13,832 nucleotides of DNA from JBDTRY01 sp039931435 (GCA_039931435.1 JBDTRY010000088.1:1-13832); one strand, 5' to 3'. Shown: positions 1-6,538, counted from the stretch's first letter. The notes: generated from the letters alone by a model not told the origin. A program made the numbers and translations.

Positions 1-57
1 AGATCCTTCGCTCGACGCTTCAGGATGACACGCCGTGGTGGTCGTGTCAGTCCTGAG
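1..57. repeat. Dispersed palindromic repeat with hairpin
   Basis: Bases 1-32 read AGATCCTTCG...TCAGGATGACACG, one arm of a repeat type also found at 6914-7013 and 13801-13832 in this window. Bases 20-32 (TCAGGATGACACG) pair with 43-56 (CGTGTCAGTCCTGA) with one bulged base, giving a hairpin with a loop of about 10 nt. It lies just past the stop codon of the antiporter gene on the minus strand, so it could also help end or stabilise that transcript. No T-run follows, so a classical intrinsic terminator is not shown. The repeat is cut by the window edge. Confidence 0.6.
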
Positions 58-69
58 GTCCCGGCGCGT

Positions 70-1938
70 TCAACCTGCCAGGCGTCGCCTGGCCATCGTC
101 AGACCGGCTTCGTTGCCGAGAAGCGTGAGGACGTCATTCTTTTCCAGTTTTGTGGAACCAACAGGCAGCTCCATCGTCGCTCCGCGCCGGAGGGCGACGA
201 CCACCACATCGGCAAGCGAAAGGTCGCGGAGTGTTTTTCCGGCGCTGGCAGGCGAGCTGACACGAACCTCGGCGAGTTGCTGCCCCGAGGTCTCCGAGGC
301 CAGGAGGCGGAAGAGACTGGGACGCAGAACCATGTTGCTGAGAATGGCCGCGGCCGCCCTGCTCGGACTCATCGTTTCGATGTCCGCCGCTTCGAACGCC
401 GGAAGGTTGGACGAGGAGTTCGTTCGCGCCACCAGGCGAGGCACGTCGAAGGCCGCGCGCGCGTTCTGGCAAACGAGTAGGTTCACCTTGTCGCTCGAAG
501 TGGCGGCGATGAGGATCTTGGCGTTCTCCGCGCCGGCCTTCCTGAGAACGGCCCTGTCCGTGGCGTCGGCGCACAGCACTGTCACTCCCCGGATCCCCTT
601 GGCGAGCATGCACTCGTTTTCGTCGCTGTCGATGATGGAGACACTCTCGCCTGCCGCCGTAATGTCGGCGGCCAGTAATCGCGCCGTTTCGTCGGCGCCC
701 ACGATGATCGTGTGCTGCGGCATCACTCTGAATTTCCTCGCCAGCCACCCGGCAGCGCTACCCTCGATGATCACCGTAGCCAGGACTACTCCGAAGACCA
801 GGGCCTCCAACCCCCTGCCCTGGGGAAACCCGGCGTCGATCATGCGGAAGCCGAAGAAGGTACCGATGGAGGCGGCCACTACGCCCCTCGGACCGAGCAG
901 GGAAATGAACCACTTCTCGTTCGTTCGCAGTTCCGATCCGGCCGTCGCCAGAAACACACGCGCGGGCCGGACCACGACCATGATCGACAGTATCACGGCC
1001 GCGCCGCCCCATCCCAGTGCGGCCAGATCGGACGGCTGCAGACTGGCTGCAAGGAGAATGAACACCGCGGAAATGGAGATGGAAGCGAGATCCCCTTTGA
1101 ACTCTTCCACCTGTTCCTTGTGCGGAATGGGAAGTGAACCGATGAAGATTCCGGCCACCGCTGCAGCCAGCACTCCGGACTCGTGAAACAGCACCTCGGC
1201 GCTGGTATAGGCCACGAGCGCCGCGCCGAGAATGGCCAGCCGGGCGAACTTCGTGGGCAGCAGCCGCAACTTCCCCGCGCTAAGCCAGACCACGCCGGCC
1301 ACCGATGCCCCGATGGCGAGGCCTGAGGCCAGCGAACTGACAGCCAGCGGTAAGGCTTGCGACCATCCTCCCGCGGAGGTCACGGCGGAAAAAATGAGCG
1401 CCGCCAGAATGACCCCGAGAGGATCGGCGATCACTGACTCACTCTCCAGCGTGGCACGAACGCGCTGATTGACGGCCACCCGCTGCAGGATCGGTGTGAC
1501 TACCGTGGGACCGGTCACCGAGACGATGGCGCCGAAGAGAAAGCAGACCTCCCAGGGCCAGTCCAGAAAGAACTTCACCGCTCCGCCGGCCAGGATTGTG
1601 GTGATGATCAGACCGACGGTCACCAGCCCGAGGACGGCGCGGCTGGTGTTGCGGATTGCGGAGAGATCGAGAAGCAGGCCACCCTCAAAGATGCACACGG
1701 CAACTGCAGCGCGGATGATCACCTGCAAACCCACCCCGAGGATTCCTGGTACGACCAGACCGAGAAGGGAGGGGCCACAGATGATGCCTGCGAGCAGCAA
1801 GGGCGCCACAGCCGGCATTCGCATACGGTCCGCAAGGATCTGCGCCGAAGTCCCGATGACCAGAACGATCACGAGAGTGGCCAGAATGGCCAGAGGCCGG
1901 TTCTGGCTCTGCAATCCCATTAAGAGGGAGGCGAACAT
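70..1938 (-). CDS. Cation:proton antiporter with C-terminal RCK (TrkA-N/TrkA-C) module
   Basis: Inner-membrane exchanger of the CPA (NhaP/KefB-like) superfamily, expected to swap Na+ or K+ for H+. Residues 1 to about 400 hold many hydrophobic helices. The family landmarks are TGPTVV (143-148), a conserved Asp172 in the segment ESVIADP where many CPA1 proteins have ND, and GPRGVVAASIG (349-359). Residues about 409-540 resemble the RCK_N/TrkA_N fold and 550-622 the RCK_C fold, which usually gate transport in response to nucleotide or ligand. The nucleotide-binding glycine motif is degenerate: the GxGxxG position reads GADETA (414-419), although the acidic residue after beta-2 (IIDSDE) is kept. 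It is the last gene of the minus-strand block, 76 nt after the phosphatase gene, and may be co-transcribed with it. No clear Shine-Dalgarno supports Met1; Met7 (ATG at 1920) is an alternative start. The ion carried cannot be read from the sequence. Confidence 0.92.
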   Translation of the reverse strand: MFASLLMGLQSQNRPLAILATLVIVLVIGTSAQILADRMRMPAVAPLLLAGIICGPSLLGLVVPGILGVGLQVIIRAAVAVCIFEGGLLLDLSAIRNTSRAVLGLVTVGLIITTILAGGAVKFFLDWPWEVCFLFGAIVSVTGPTVVTPILQRVAVNQRVRATLESESVIADPLGVILAALIFSAVTSAGGWSQALPLAVSSLASGLAIGASVAGVVWLSAGKLRLLPTKFARLAILGAALVAYTSAEVLFHESGVLAAAVAGIFIGSLPIPHKEQVEEFKGDLASISISAVFILLAASLQPSDLAALGWGGAAVILSIMVVVRPARVFLATAGSELRTNEKWFISLLGPRGVVAASIGTFFGFRMIDAGFPQGRGLEALVFGVVLATVIIEGSAAGWLARKFRVMPQHTIIVGADETARLLAADITAAGESVSIIDSDENECMLAKGIRGVTVLCADATDRAVLRKAGAENAKILIAATSSDKVNLLVCQNARAAFDVPRLVARTNSSSNLPAFEAADIETMSPSRAAAAILSNMVLRPSLFRLLASETSGQQLAEVRVSSPASAGKTLRDLSLADVVVVALRRGATMELPVGSTKLEKNDVLTLLGNEAGLTMARRRLAG

Positions 1939-2014
1939 GCGAGGGGAAGATACTACGGGAACTCCGGCGGAGACGGTTTCAAAAATAATGTAACGAAAAG
2001 GAGGCGGGGAGCGC

Positions 2015-3742
2015 TCAGACGGTTCGTACTACGACCATGGTCTGGTCGTCATACTGCGGAGCGTCTCCGACGAACCCGTCCACCGCCATGACGATGGCGC
2101 GCCGGAGGTCGCGGCTGGGAAGCGCCGCCGAACCGCGCAGAAGTTCCTCCAGCCGATCATTGCCGAATTCTTCTGAGGCCGTATTTTCAGCCTCCGTGAT
2201 TCCGTCGCTGTAAGCCAGAAGAAGAGACCCCACCGGAAAAGGACGCGTCTGGGCACGATAGACAGTCTGCGGGAGAATCCCGATCGGCAGCCCGTGCGAA
2301 GAGAGCGGCACGATGGTTTCTTCATGAACGACGTAAGCCGGATTGTGCCCGGCATTCACGAACTGAACGACGCCGGCCTGGCGATCGATCGTGCAGAGAA
2401 TCATGGTGATGAATTTGTTCTCCGCCGACCAGTGATGGATATGCCGGTTCAGTTCCGTGGCGATATCCCCGAGCGAGCGCCCTTCGGCAACGAGCAGTTG
2501 AAAGGCGGCGTGCAGAGCGGAAACGAGAACCGCTGCCGGCACGGACTTTCCGGAGACATCCGCAACGCAGAACGTGAGTGCGCCCTCCCCTTCGAAGAAG
2601 GCATGATAATCACCGCCGAGCTGCCGCGCCGGACGCGAGAACGCTTCGACGTCGTATCCGTCGACAACCGGAAGAGTTCGAGGAAGGATGTCGCGCTGGA
2701 TGGTGGCCGCAAGCTCCAACTCGCGCTCCATGGCGTGCTTCAGCAACGCTTCCTGGTGCAGGCGGGCGTTCTCGAGGGCGATTGCCACCTGACTGGCAAA
2801 GAGTGAGAGAACCCGGAGGTCGTTCTTCTCGAACGGTCCGACGCCGCCCTCACGCAACTCGCGATCTGCGGCTGCCAGGACGCCGATGACCTCCGTACCG
2901 CTCTTGATGGGCAGGGCAACGAACGTCTCACACTCGGGAAAGACGCAGTCAGCTCCGTTGTCGCGGAGGATCGGAGAGGAAAGCTCGACGAGCAGCCGGG
3001 TCTCCTCCATGTTCAGTTCCGCATCGAGGAACTCCGTCCTGACGTCTCCGAAAGAACGATGGAGCATGAAACGCCCCTCACGCTTCAGAAACAGTGCAGC
3101 GCGGCGAGCGTTCAGCAGGGAAATCGTGCGAGCGAGAATCTCATCCGCCAGATCGTCGAGATCGAGAGTGGAGGCGATGGAAAGCCCGATGTCGTAGAGG
3201 GACTCCAGCTCCCACAGCCTGTACTTGAGCTGAAAGTCGCCCTCGCGCAACTCGGACATCATCTTCTGCCCGAAGAAGAGTGTGGAGAGATAGATGGAGA
3301 GGGTGTCCAGCACCTCGAGCTCGGCATCGGCGGAGTTGGCCGATCCCGCTTGAACCAGGGCCACCACACCGTAGGCGTCGCGAAGATCACGGATGGGCAC
3401 TATTGCCGTGGGTCGGGGCTGAAGGTGCTGCAGCCAGGGGGTACGATCGAAGAAATGGTGGTCGGTGCGCGAGTCGACGACGCTCTCGGGAATGGAGGCT
3501 TCGATGTCCGCTGGAGCAACGTAGGACTCGGTCCGTCCGCTGAGGCGCAGTGTCCCGCTTCGATGGGGATCCGTGAGATAGACCGCGCCGGCGTGGAACG
3601 ACGTGTTGCGAATGATGGCCCGGAGAATCAGTTCGCCCTGCAGGGAGAGATTGGAATCACCGCGAGGGACGCTTCGGCCGACGTTCTGAAGGTCGCGAAG
3701 GAGCGTCGAGATCTGCTGGGCCGATTGCATGAGAATAGCCAT
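2015..3742 (-). CDS. GAF-GAF-PP2C (SpoIIE/RsbU-type) serine phosphatase
   Basis: Predicted cytoplasmic Mn/Mg-dependent phosphatase that removes phosphate from a STAS-domain antagonist, the activating step of partner switching. Residues about 35-160 look like a degenerate GAF domain and 190-327 like a second, clearer one (ends SLFASQVAIALENARL). A charged helical linker (328-352, ERELELAATIQRDILP) is typical of RsbU-like proteins. The phosphatase domain covers about 360-575. It has the acidic metal-ligand motifs GGDYH (Asp378), ADVSGKS (Asp394), SDGITEAE (Asp513) and YDDQTM (565-570), so the catalytic set seems intact. GAF domains suggest control by a small ligand, redox state or light, but no haem- or chromophore-binding residue is obvious. 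The gene lies 53 nt after the STAS gene; that gap holds a strong hairpin (3769-3786). The start has no good Shine-Dalgarno, and Met5 (3730) is an alternative. Confidence 0.93.
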   Translation of the reverse strand: MAILMQSAQQISTLLRDLQNVGRSVPRGDSNLSLQGELILRAIIRNTSFHAGAVYLTDPHRSGTLRLSGRTESYVAPADIEASIPESVVDSRTDHHFFDRTPWLQHLQPRPTAIVPIRDLRDAYGVVALVQAGSANSADAELEVLDTLSIYLSTLFFGQKMMSELREGDFQLKYRLWELESLYDIGLSIASTLDLDDLADEILARTISLLNARRAALFLKREGRFMLHRSFGDVRTEFLDAELNMEETRLLVELSSPILRDNGADCVFPECETFVALPIKSGTEVIGVLAAADRELREGGVGPFEKNDLRVLSLFASQVAIALENARLHQEALLKHAMERELELAATIQRDILPRTLPVVDGYDVEAFSRPARQLGGDYHAFFEGEGALTFCVADVSGKSVPAAVLVSALHAAFQLLVAEGRSLGDIATELNRHIHHWSAENKFITMILCTIDRQAGVVQFVNAGHNPAYVVHEETIVPLSSHGLPIGILPQTVYRAQTRPFPVGSLLLAYSDGITEAENTASEEFGNDRLEELLRGSAALPSRDLRRAIVMAVDGFVGDAPQYDDQTMVVVRTV

Positions 3743-3768
3743 CCAGGGTACGCCGGGCGATCACCGTC

Positions 3769-3786
3769 CGAGGGCGCGAGCCCTCG
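3769..3786. other. Perfect 7-bp GC-rich hairpin between STAS and phosphatase genes
   Basis: CGAGGGC (3769-3775) and GCCCTCG (3780-3786) are exact inverted repeats around a 4-nt loop (GCGA on the plus strand, TCGC in the minus-strand transcript). It sits in the 53-nt gap between two genes of the presumed operon. No T-run follows, so it is more likely an RNA-processing or stability element, or a partial attenuator, than a full terminator. Confidence 0.6.
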
Positions 3787-3795
3787 AACCAGCGC

Positions 3796-4152
3796 TCAGG
3801 GCATAGGCATCTGCTCGATGGCTACCTTCTCATCGACGTAGATTTTTGCGTATTGAGCGAGCCCCATGATCTGGAATGTTTTCTCGATGACCGGCGTGAG
3901 GTTGCAGAAGCCGAGCTGCCCTCCCTTGTCAATCATCTTCTCGATGATCTCGATGAGGATGCTGATTCCGATCGAGTTCACGATCTTGGTTTCGCGCAAG
4001 TTGAGCAGCAGCCTGGTCACGCCATCGTCCATGAGCTTGTAGGCGCAGGTGGCGATCTCCTCGCCACCGACATTGTTGATGTATCCGCGGGTGTAGAGCA
4101 CGGCACCTTCGGTGCCCCGCCGGTCGATCGAAACTTTCAGTTCGTCAGTCAT
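3796..4152 (-). CDS. STAS-domain anti-sigma factor antagonist (RsbV/SpoIIAA-like)
   Basis: A 118-residue single STAS domain, the usual size for anti-anti-sigma factors. In the dephosphorylated form such proteins bind the HATPase kinase (here probably the product of 4173-4601) and free its other partner. The phospho-acceptor segment, DSSG in B. subtilis SpoIIAA, reads NSIG here, with Ser60 at the position of the phosphorylated Ser58. The serine is kept, while the preceding Asp and following Ser are replaced. The late segment GGQLGFCNLTPVIEKTFQIMGL matches the family pattern (G..L.....P.V...F...GL). The gene starts 20 nt after the kinase stop and is followed by the phosphatase, the classical arrangement for one functional set. 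A weak GA-rich Shine-Dalgarno lies in a small tandem duplication upstream. Confidence 0.93.
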   Translation of the reverse strand: MTDELKVSIDRRGTEGAVLYTRGYINNVGGEEIATCAYKLMDDGVTRLLLNLRETKIVNSIGISILIEIIEKMIDKGGQLGFCNLTPVIEKTFQIMGLAQYAKIYVDEKVAIEQMPMP

Positions 4153-4157
4153 AAATA

Positions 4158-4186
4158 CTCAATCGCCAATTCTCAATCGCCGAATT
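4158..4186. repeat. Tandem 14-15 bp duplication at the kinase/STAS gene junction
   Basis: CTCAATCGCCAATT (4158-4171) is followed at once by CTCAATCGCCGAATT (4172-4186), identical but for one extra base. On the minus strand the first copy read contains the last codons and TGA stop of the kinase gene. The second forms most of the spacer before the STAS start. This is probably a recent local duplication that widened the spacer. Confidence 0.75.
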
Positions 4187-4601
4187 TGACCATATGCACG
4201 ATCGTACCTTCGCCGCTGGATGCAATGTCCACCTCGTCCATGTGCGCTTCAATAATCTGCAGACCCCAGCCCCGCCGTTGGGGAGAACCGGTGCTCCGCG
4301 GCCGCTTTCGAGCCTCGGCATCGAATCCCTTGCCGTGGTCCGAAATCCAGATGTCGATTCGCAGGCGGCCATCCGGGGAGATGCCAGCGATGAATCTTAA
4401 ATAGATGCGCTTGTCCGCGCAATACGCATGCTCGCGCGCATTGATGCAGGCCTCGATGATGGCATGCGCCATCTCATCGATTTTCTCGGCACCCATTCCG
4501 TATTGCCGGGCAAGATTTCCGGCTGCACGGGCAGCGGCAATCTCGATGTCCGGAACCATCGGAAGGGTCAGTTCGAGTTCTTTCTCGGCGGTGTCGCGCA
4601 T
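4173..4601 (-). CDS. Anti-sigma factor-like HATPase kinase (RsbW/SpoIIAB family)
   Basis: A 142-residue GHKL-fold ATPase, the usual length of RsbW-type serine kinases. The N-box reads EACINAREHAY (Glu50, Asn54, His58), with the glutamate that acts as catalytic base in SpoIIAB retained. The G1 box is DHGKGFD (88-94) and the G2 region is RGWGLQII (110-117), so ATP binding and kinase activity are likely. Members phosphorylate a STAS antagonist (here the next gene, 3796-4152) and hold a sigma factor or other target in the cytoplasm. No sigma-factor gene is present in the window, so the regulated target is unknown. The start ATG lies 21 nt after the microprotein gene and has only a weak GAGCTGG-like ribosome-binding site, which suggests translational coupling. 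Confidence 0.93.
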   Translation of the reverse strand: MRDTAEKELELTLPMVPDIEIAAARAAGNLARQYGMGAEKIDEMAHAIIEACINAREHAYCADKRIYLRFIAGISPDGRLRIDIWISDHGKGFDAEARKRPRSTGSPQRRGWGLQIIEAHMDEVDIASSGEGTIVHMVKFGD

Positions 4602-4622
4602 GAAACCCAGCTCAGGAGCATC

Positions 4623-4793
4623 CTAGAACGAGAGAAAGATCGTCGCCGCCAGTTTGACCCACGAAGGAATGGCATGGAGCTGGTCGAGCGCCAGCAGTAC
4701 TACGGCGTTCGCACCGAGCACGGTCGGCACTGCAAACGGAAATGATACGGCTGGAAGAATGCGGCTTCTGGCGGCGGCAGTCGTGTGGCTCAT
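4623..4793 (-). CDS. Small hydrophobic protein of unknown function (56 aa)
   Basis: I do not recognise this protein. It has a short basic N-terminus (MSHTTAAARSR), a hydrophobic stretch at about residues 12-36 and a second at 43-56 that runs to the C-terminus, so it may be a membrane microprotein with one or two helices. The start is chosen for its excellent Shine-Dalgarno AGGGGG (4801-4806) 7 nt upstream. A longer in-frame start at 4847 would begin inside the sigma-54 promoter match at 4831-4846, so it is unlikely. The gene would be the first of the partner-switch operon, 21 nt ahead of the kinase. That position suggests a role in the same system, perhaps membrane anchoring or signalling, but this is only inference. 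Confidence 0.6.
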   Translation of the reverse strand: MSHTTAAARSRILPAVSFPFAVPTVLGANAVVLLALDQLHAIPSWVKLAATIFLSF

Positions 4794-4800
4794 GAAAGTT

Positions 4801-4806
4801 CCCCCT
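4801..4806 (-). promoter_or_regulatory. Strong Shine-Dalgarno of the 56-aa gene
   Basis: AGGGGG on the minus strand, 7 nt before the ATG at 4793. It is the best ribosome-binding site in the minus-strand block downstream of the regulator gene, and it decides the start of the small gene. Confidence 0.7.
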
Positions 4807-4830
4807 GTCTGTTGTCCGGGACTTTCGAAG

Positions 4831-4846
4831 AGCAACCCCACTGCCA
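4831..4846 (-). promoter_or_regulatory. Sigma-54 (RpoN) -24/-12 promoter
   Basis: The minus strand reads TGGCAGTGGGGTTGCT, against the RpoN consensus TGGCACG-N4-TTGCA. The invariant GG and GC are present with the required 10-nt spacing, and TGGCA and TTGC match exactly. Transcription would start near 4820, leaving a leader of about 27 nt before the ATG at 4793, with the Shine-Dalgarno well placed. It would drive the microprotein, kinase, STAS and phosphatase genes, and possibly the antiporter. The gene just upstream (5008-6534) encodes a protein of the sigma-54 activator family, which supports the call. Confidence 0.75.
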
Positions 4847-4899
4847 TCAGTCAAACTGTCGGCGCCAGTCAATAGAAGCCTTTCTTCTGCAATAGTTTA

Positions 4900-4917
4900 G
4901 AGTCCACTGGTCGACTC
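4900..4917. promoter_or_regulatory. Dyad-symmetric candidate activator site
   Basis: GAGTC (4900-4904) and GACTC (4913-4917) are exact inverted repeats in an 18-bp dyad whose half-sites agree at 7 of 9 positions. It lies about 80-97 bp upstream of the predicted sigma-54 start, a usual place for enhancer-binding-protein sites. A second short dyad, GAGAATCTC, is at 4924-4932. Binding by the neighbouring regulator is inferred only. Confidence 0.4.
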
Positions 4918-4919
4918 AT

Positions 4920-4941
4920 TTCCGAGAATCTCAGGTGTACC
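4920..4941. repeat. Direct repeat copy 1 upstream of the sigma-54 promoter
   Basis: Contains the core AATCTCAGGTGTA (4927-4939) preceded by TTCC. A second copy with core AATCCTCAGGTGTA is at 5018-5040. The two copies differ by three substitutions and one inserted base over 22-23 nt. This copy lies about 100-120 bp upstream of the predicted start of the operon at 4793. It is a candidate upstream activator sequence. Confidence 0.5.
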
Positions 4942-5007
4942 ATTTCTCCACGCATCTGGCAAGCGCAGAAGGCTATCTTGGTCTAAGTGATTCAGATTTA
5001 GGGGCTT

Positions 5008-6534
5008 TCAATGTACGTTCCAGGAATCCTCAGGTGTAGCTTTCTGGGACTCATCCCTCCGCCGGTAGAGAGTCTTCCGGTCTACGCCCAGGATTCGTGC
5101 GGCGTGCGCCATGTTGCCGTTTGTAAACTCCAGAACTCGGGCAATGTAGCGCCGCTGCAGTTCCTTCAGCTCGGGCCAGTCCGACGGCAGGAGATCCGCG
5201 TCCTTCGGCGTATCCCCCTCCGAAATGAGAAGATCGCCGGAGTCGATGACCGGATCGACAGTCAGGGCCAGGGCTCCTTCGATGAGATTCTCCAGTTCGC
5301 GAACGTTCCCGGGGAACCCGTAGCGCATGATTTTCTGCAGCGCATCCTGGGCGATGCGCACGTTCTCCAGACCTTCGCGCTTCCCGTACTTATCCAGGAA
5401 GTAGCGAACGAGCATGGGAATGTCCTCCTTGCGCTCGCGAAGTGGCGGAAGAAGAATCTCCACGACTTTCATCCGGTAGTAGAGATCCTGTCGGAACTCT
5501 CCCTGCTCGATCATGGCCTCGAGATTCCGGTGTGTGGCCGCCAGGATACGCACGTCGACCGGCACACGGCGCCGGGCTCCGACCTTTTCGATCTCCCGCT
5601 CCTGCAGCACTCGGAGCAGCTTGGCCTGAAGTGTCAGAGGGATGTCCCCGACCTCGTCGAGGAAGACCGTGCCGCCGTTGGCACTTTCGAACTTTCCGGG
5701 GCGGGCCTCGACGCCGGTGGCGACTCCCCGCTCGATGCCGAAAAGCTCGGACTCGAGCAATGTCTCCGGAAGCGCGGCGCAGTTGATGGCCACGAAGGGC
5801 CTGTCCCTTCTCGGTGAATTTCCGTGAATGAGCCGGGCCACCATCTCCTTGCCCGTTCCCGACTCACCGCGAATGAGTACGCTGGCGTGGGAATCAGCGA
5901 CGCGGGCCACGAGGTCGATGACGCGCTGCATGGATGGCGACTCGCCGATCATCAGACGGTCGCTGTATTCGCGCGACATGCGCCGCTTCAGCGAACGGTT
6001 CTCATCCTCGAGCGTTGCCCGGACCATGTTCAGCTTGTGGTAATTGCGTGTGTTCTCGATTGCGGCCGCACCGATGGCGGAGAGCGAATCGAGGAAACGA
6101 AGGTCGTCTTCCAGAAAGGTCTCGGCCGTTGCCCCACGTTCTTCCTTACCGACCACGGCGATCACTCCGATGATTGCCTCGCCGGCCACGAGTGGAGCGA
6201 TCAGCAGCGCACCGCCCGATTGGCCGAGGAACGAAGGGACGGCCGTGGACAGAGGAGCGCGATCGAAGAGAACTCGACGGATGGTCGGCTCCGAAGCGGC
6301 ACGCTCGGCCGAGATATCCTCGCTGAACCCGAACGTGGAAAGATTCTGAATCTGAAGGTCCTCGTCCAACGAAAAGACCAGGCCGAGCGTCGCGTCCAGT
6401 ACGGCCACGGCGCGGTGCATGGACTCTTCGAGCAGTTCGCGCTCGGGGCGCAGGGTATTCAACGCGCGGCCAATGTCGTGCAGGGCCTCGAGCTGCAGGA
6501 CTTTTCGCTTCAGTTCGAATGCGGAATGGGCCAT
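5008..6534 (-). CDS. GAF / AAA+ / Fis-HTH sigma-54-type transcriptional activator with GVATGV loop
   Basis: Cytoplasmic transcription regulator of the bacterial enhancer-binding protein family. Residues about 10-165 form a GAF sensor domain, followed by a helical linker. The AAA+ domain covers about 192-425: Walker A GESGTGKE (223-230), Walker B GTVFLDEVGD (288-297), an arginine-containing GEFRQDLYYRM segment, and GFPGNVRELEN (407-416). A Fis-type helix-turn-helix lies at about 457-493. The loop that contacts sigma-54, normally GAFTGA after ELFG, reads GVATGV (270-275) here, so the key Phe is Ala. The start at 6534 (MAHSAFELKRK) is chosen because it follows the upstream stop by 4 nt with an AGGGA site; a longer in-frame ATG at 6630 would sit inside the upstream gene. 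With GAF rather than receiver input, it is probably ligand- or redox-controlled. It likely acts on the sigma-54 promoter just downstream. Confidence 0.93.
   Translation of the reverse strand: MAHSAFELKRKVLQLEALHDIGRALNTLRPERELLEESMHRAVAVLDATLGLVFSLDEDLQIQNLSTFGFSEDISAERAASEPTIRRVLFDRAPLSTAVPSFLGQSGGALLIAPLVAGEAIIGVIAVVGKEERGATAETFLEDDLRFLDSLSAIGAAAIENTRNYHKLNMVRATLEDENRSLKRRMSREYSDRLMIGESPSMQRVIDLVARVADSHASVLIRGESGTGKEMVARLIHGNSPRRDRPFVAINCAALPETLLESELFGIERGVATGVEARPGKFESANGGTVFLDEVGDIPLTLQAKLLRVLQEREIEKVGARRRVPVDVRILAATHRNLEAMIEQGEFRQDLYYRMKVVEILLPPLRERKEDIPMLVRYFLDKYGKREGLENVRIAQDALQKIMRYGFPGNVRELENLIEGALALTVDPVIDSGDLLISEGDTPKDADLLPSDWPELKELQRRYIARVLEFTNGNMAHAARILGVDRKTLYRRRDESQKATPEDSWNVH
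5018..5040. repeat. Direct repeat copy 2, inside the 3' end of the regulator gene
   Basis: Second copy of the element at 4920-4941, starting 98 bp from the first. It overlaps the last codons of the AAA+ regulator gene. The paired arrangement upstream of a sigma-54 promoter is what a two-site enhancer would look like, though repetition by local duplication is also possible. Confidence 0.45.
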
Positions 6535-6538
6535 CGAA

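Noticed and set aside
35..1186. Long open frame antisense to the antiporter gene
   Set aside because: It mirrors a GC-rich real gene, has no domain or ribosome-binding site, and its composition (Arg/Ser/Ala-rich) is typical of antisense frames.
3059..3841. 260-codon plus-strand frame across the phosphatase gene and its upstream gap
   Set aside because: No recognisable domain, antisense to a strongly supported phosphatase, and no start signal.
4854..4870. TGGCGCCGACAG...TTGA on the minus strand as a second sigma-54 promoter
   Set aside because: The -12 element lacks GC and the spacing is off by two, while the match at 4831-4846 is far better.
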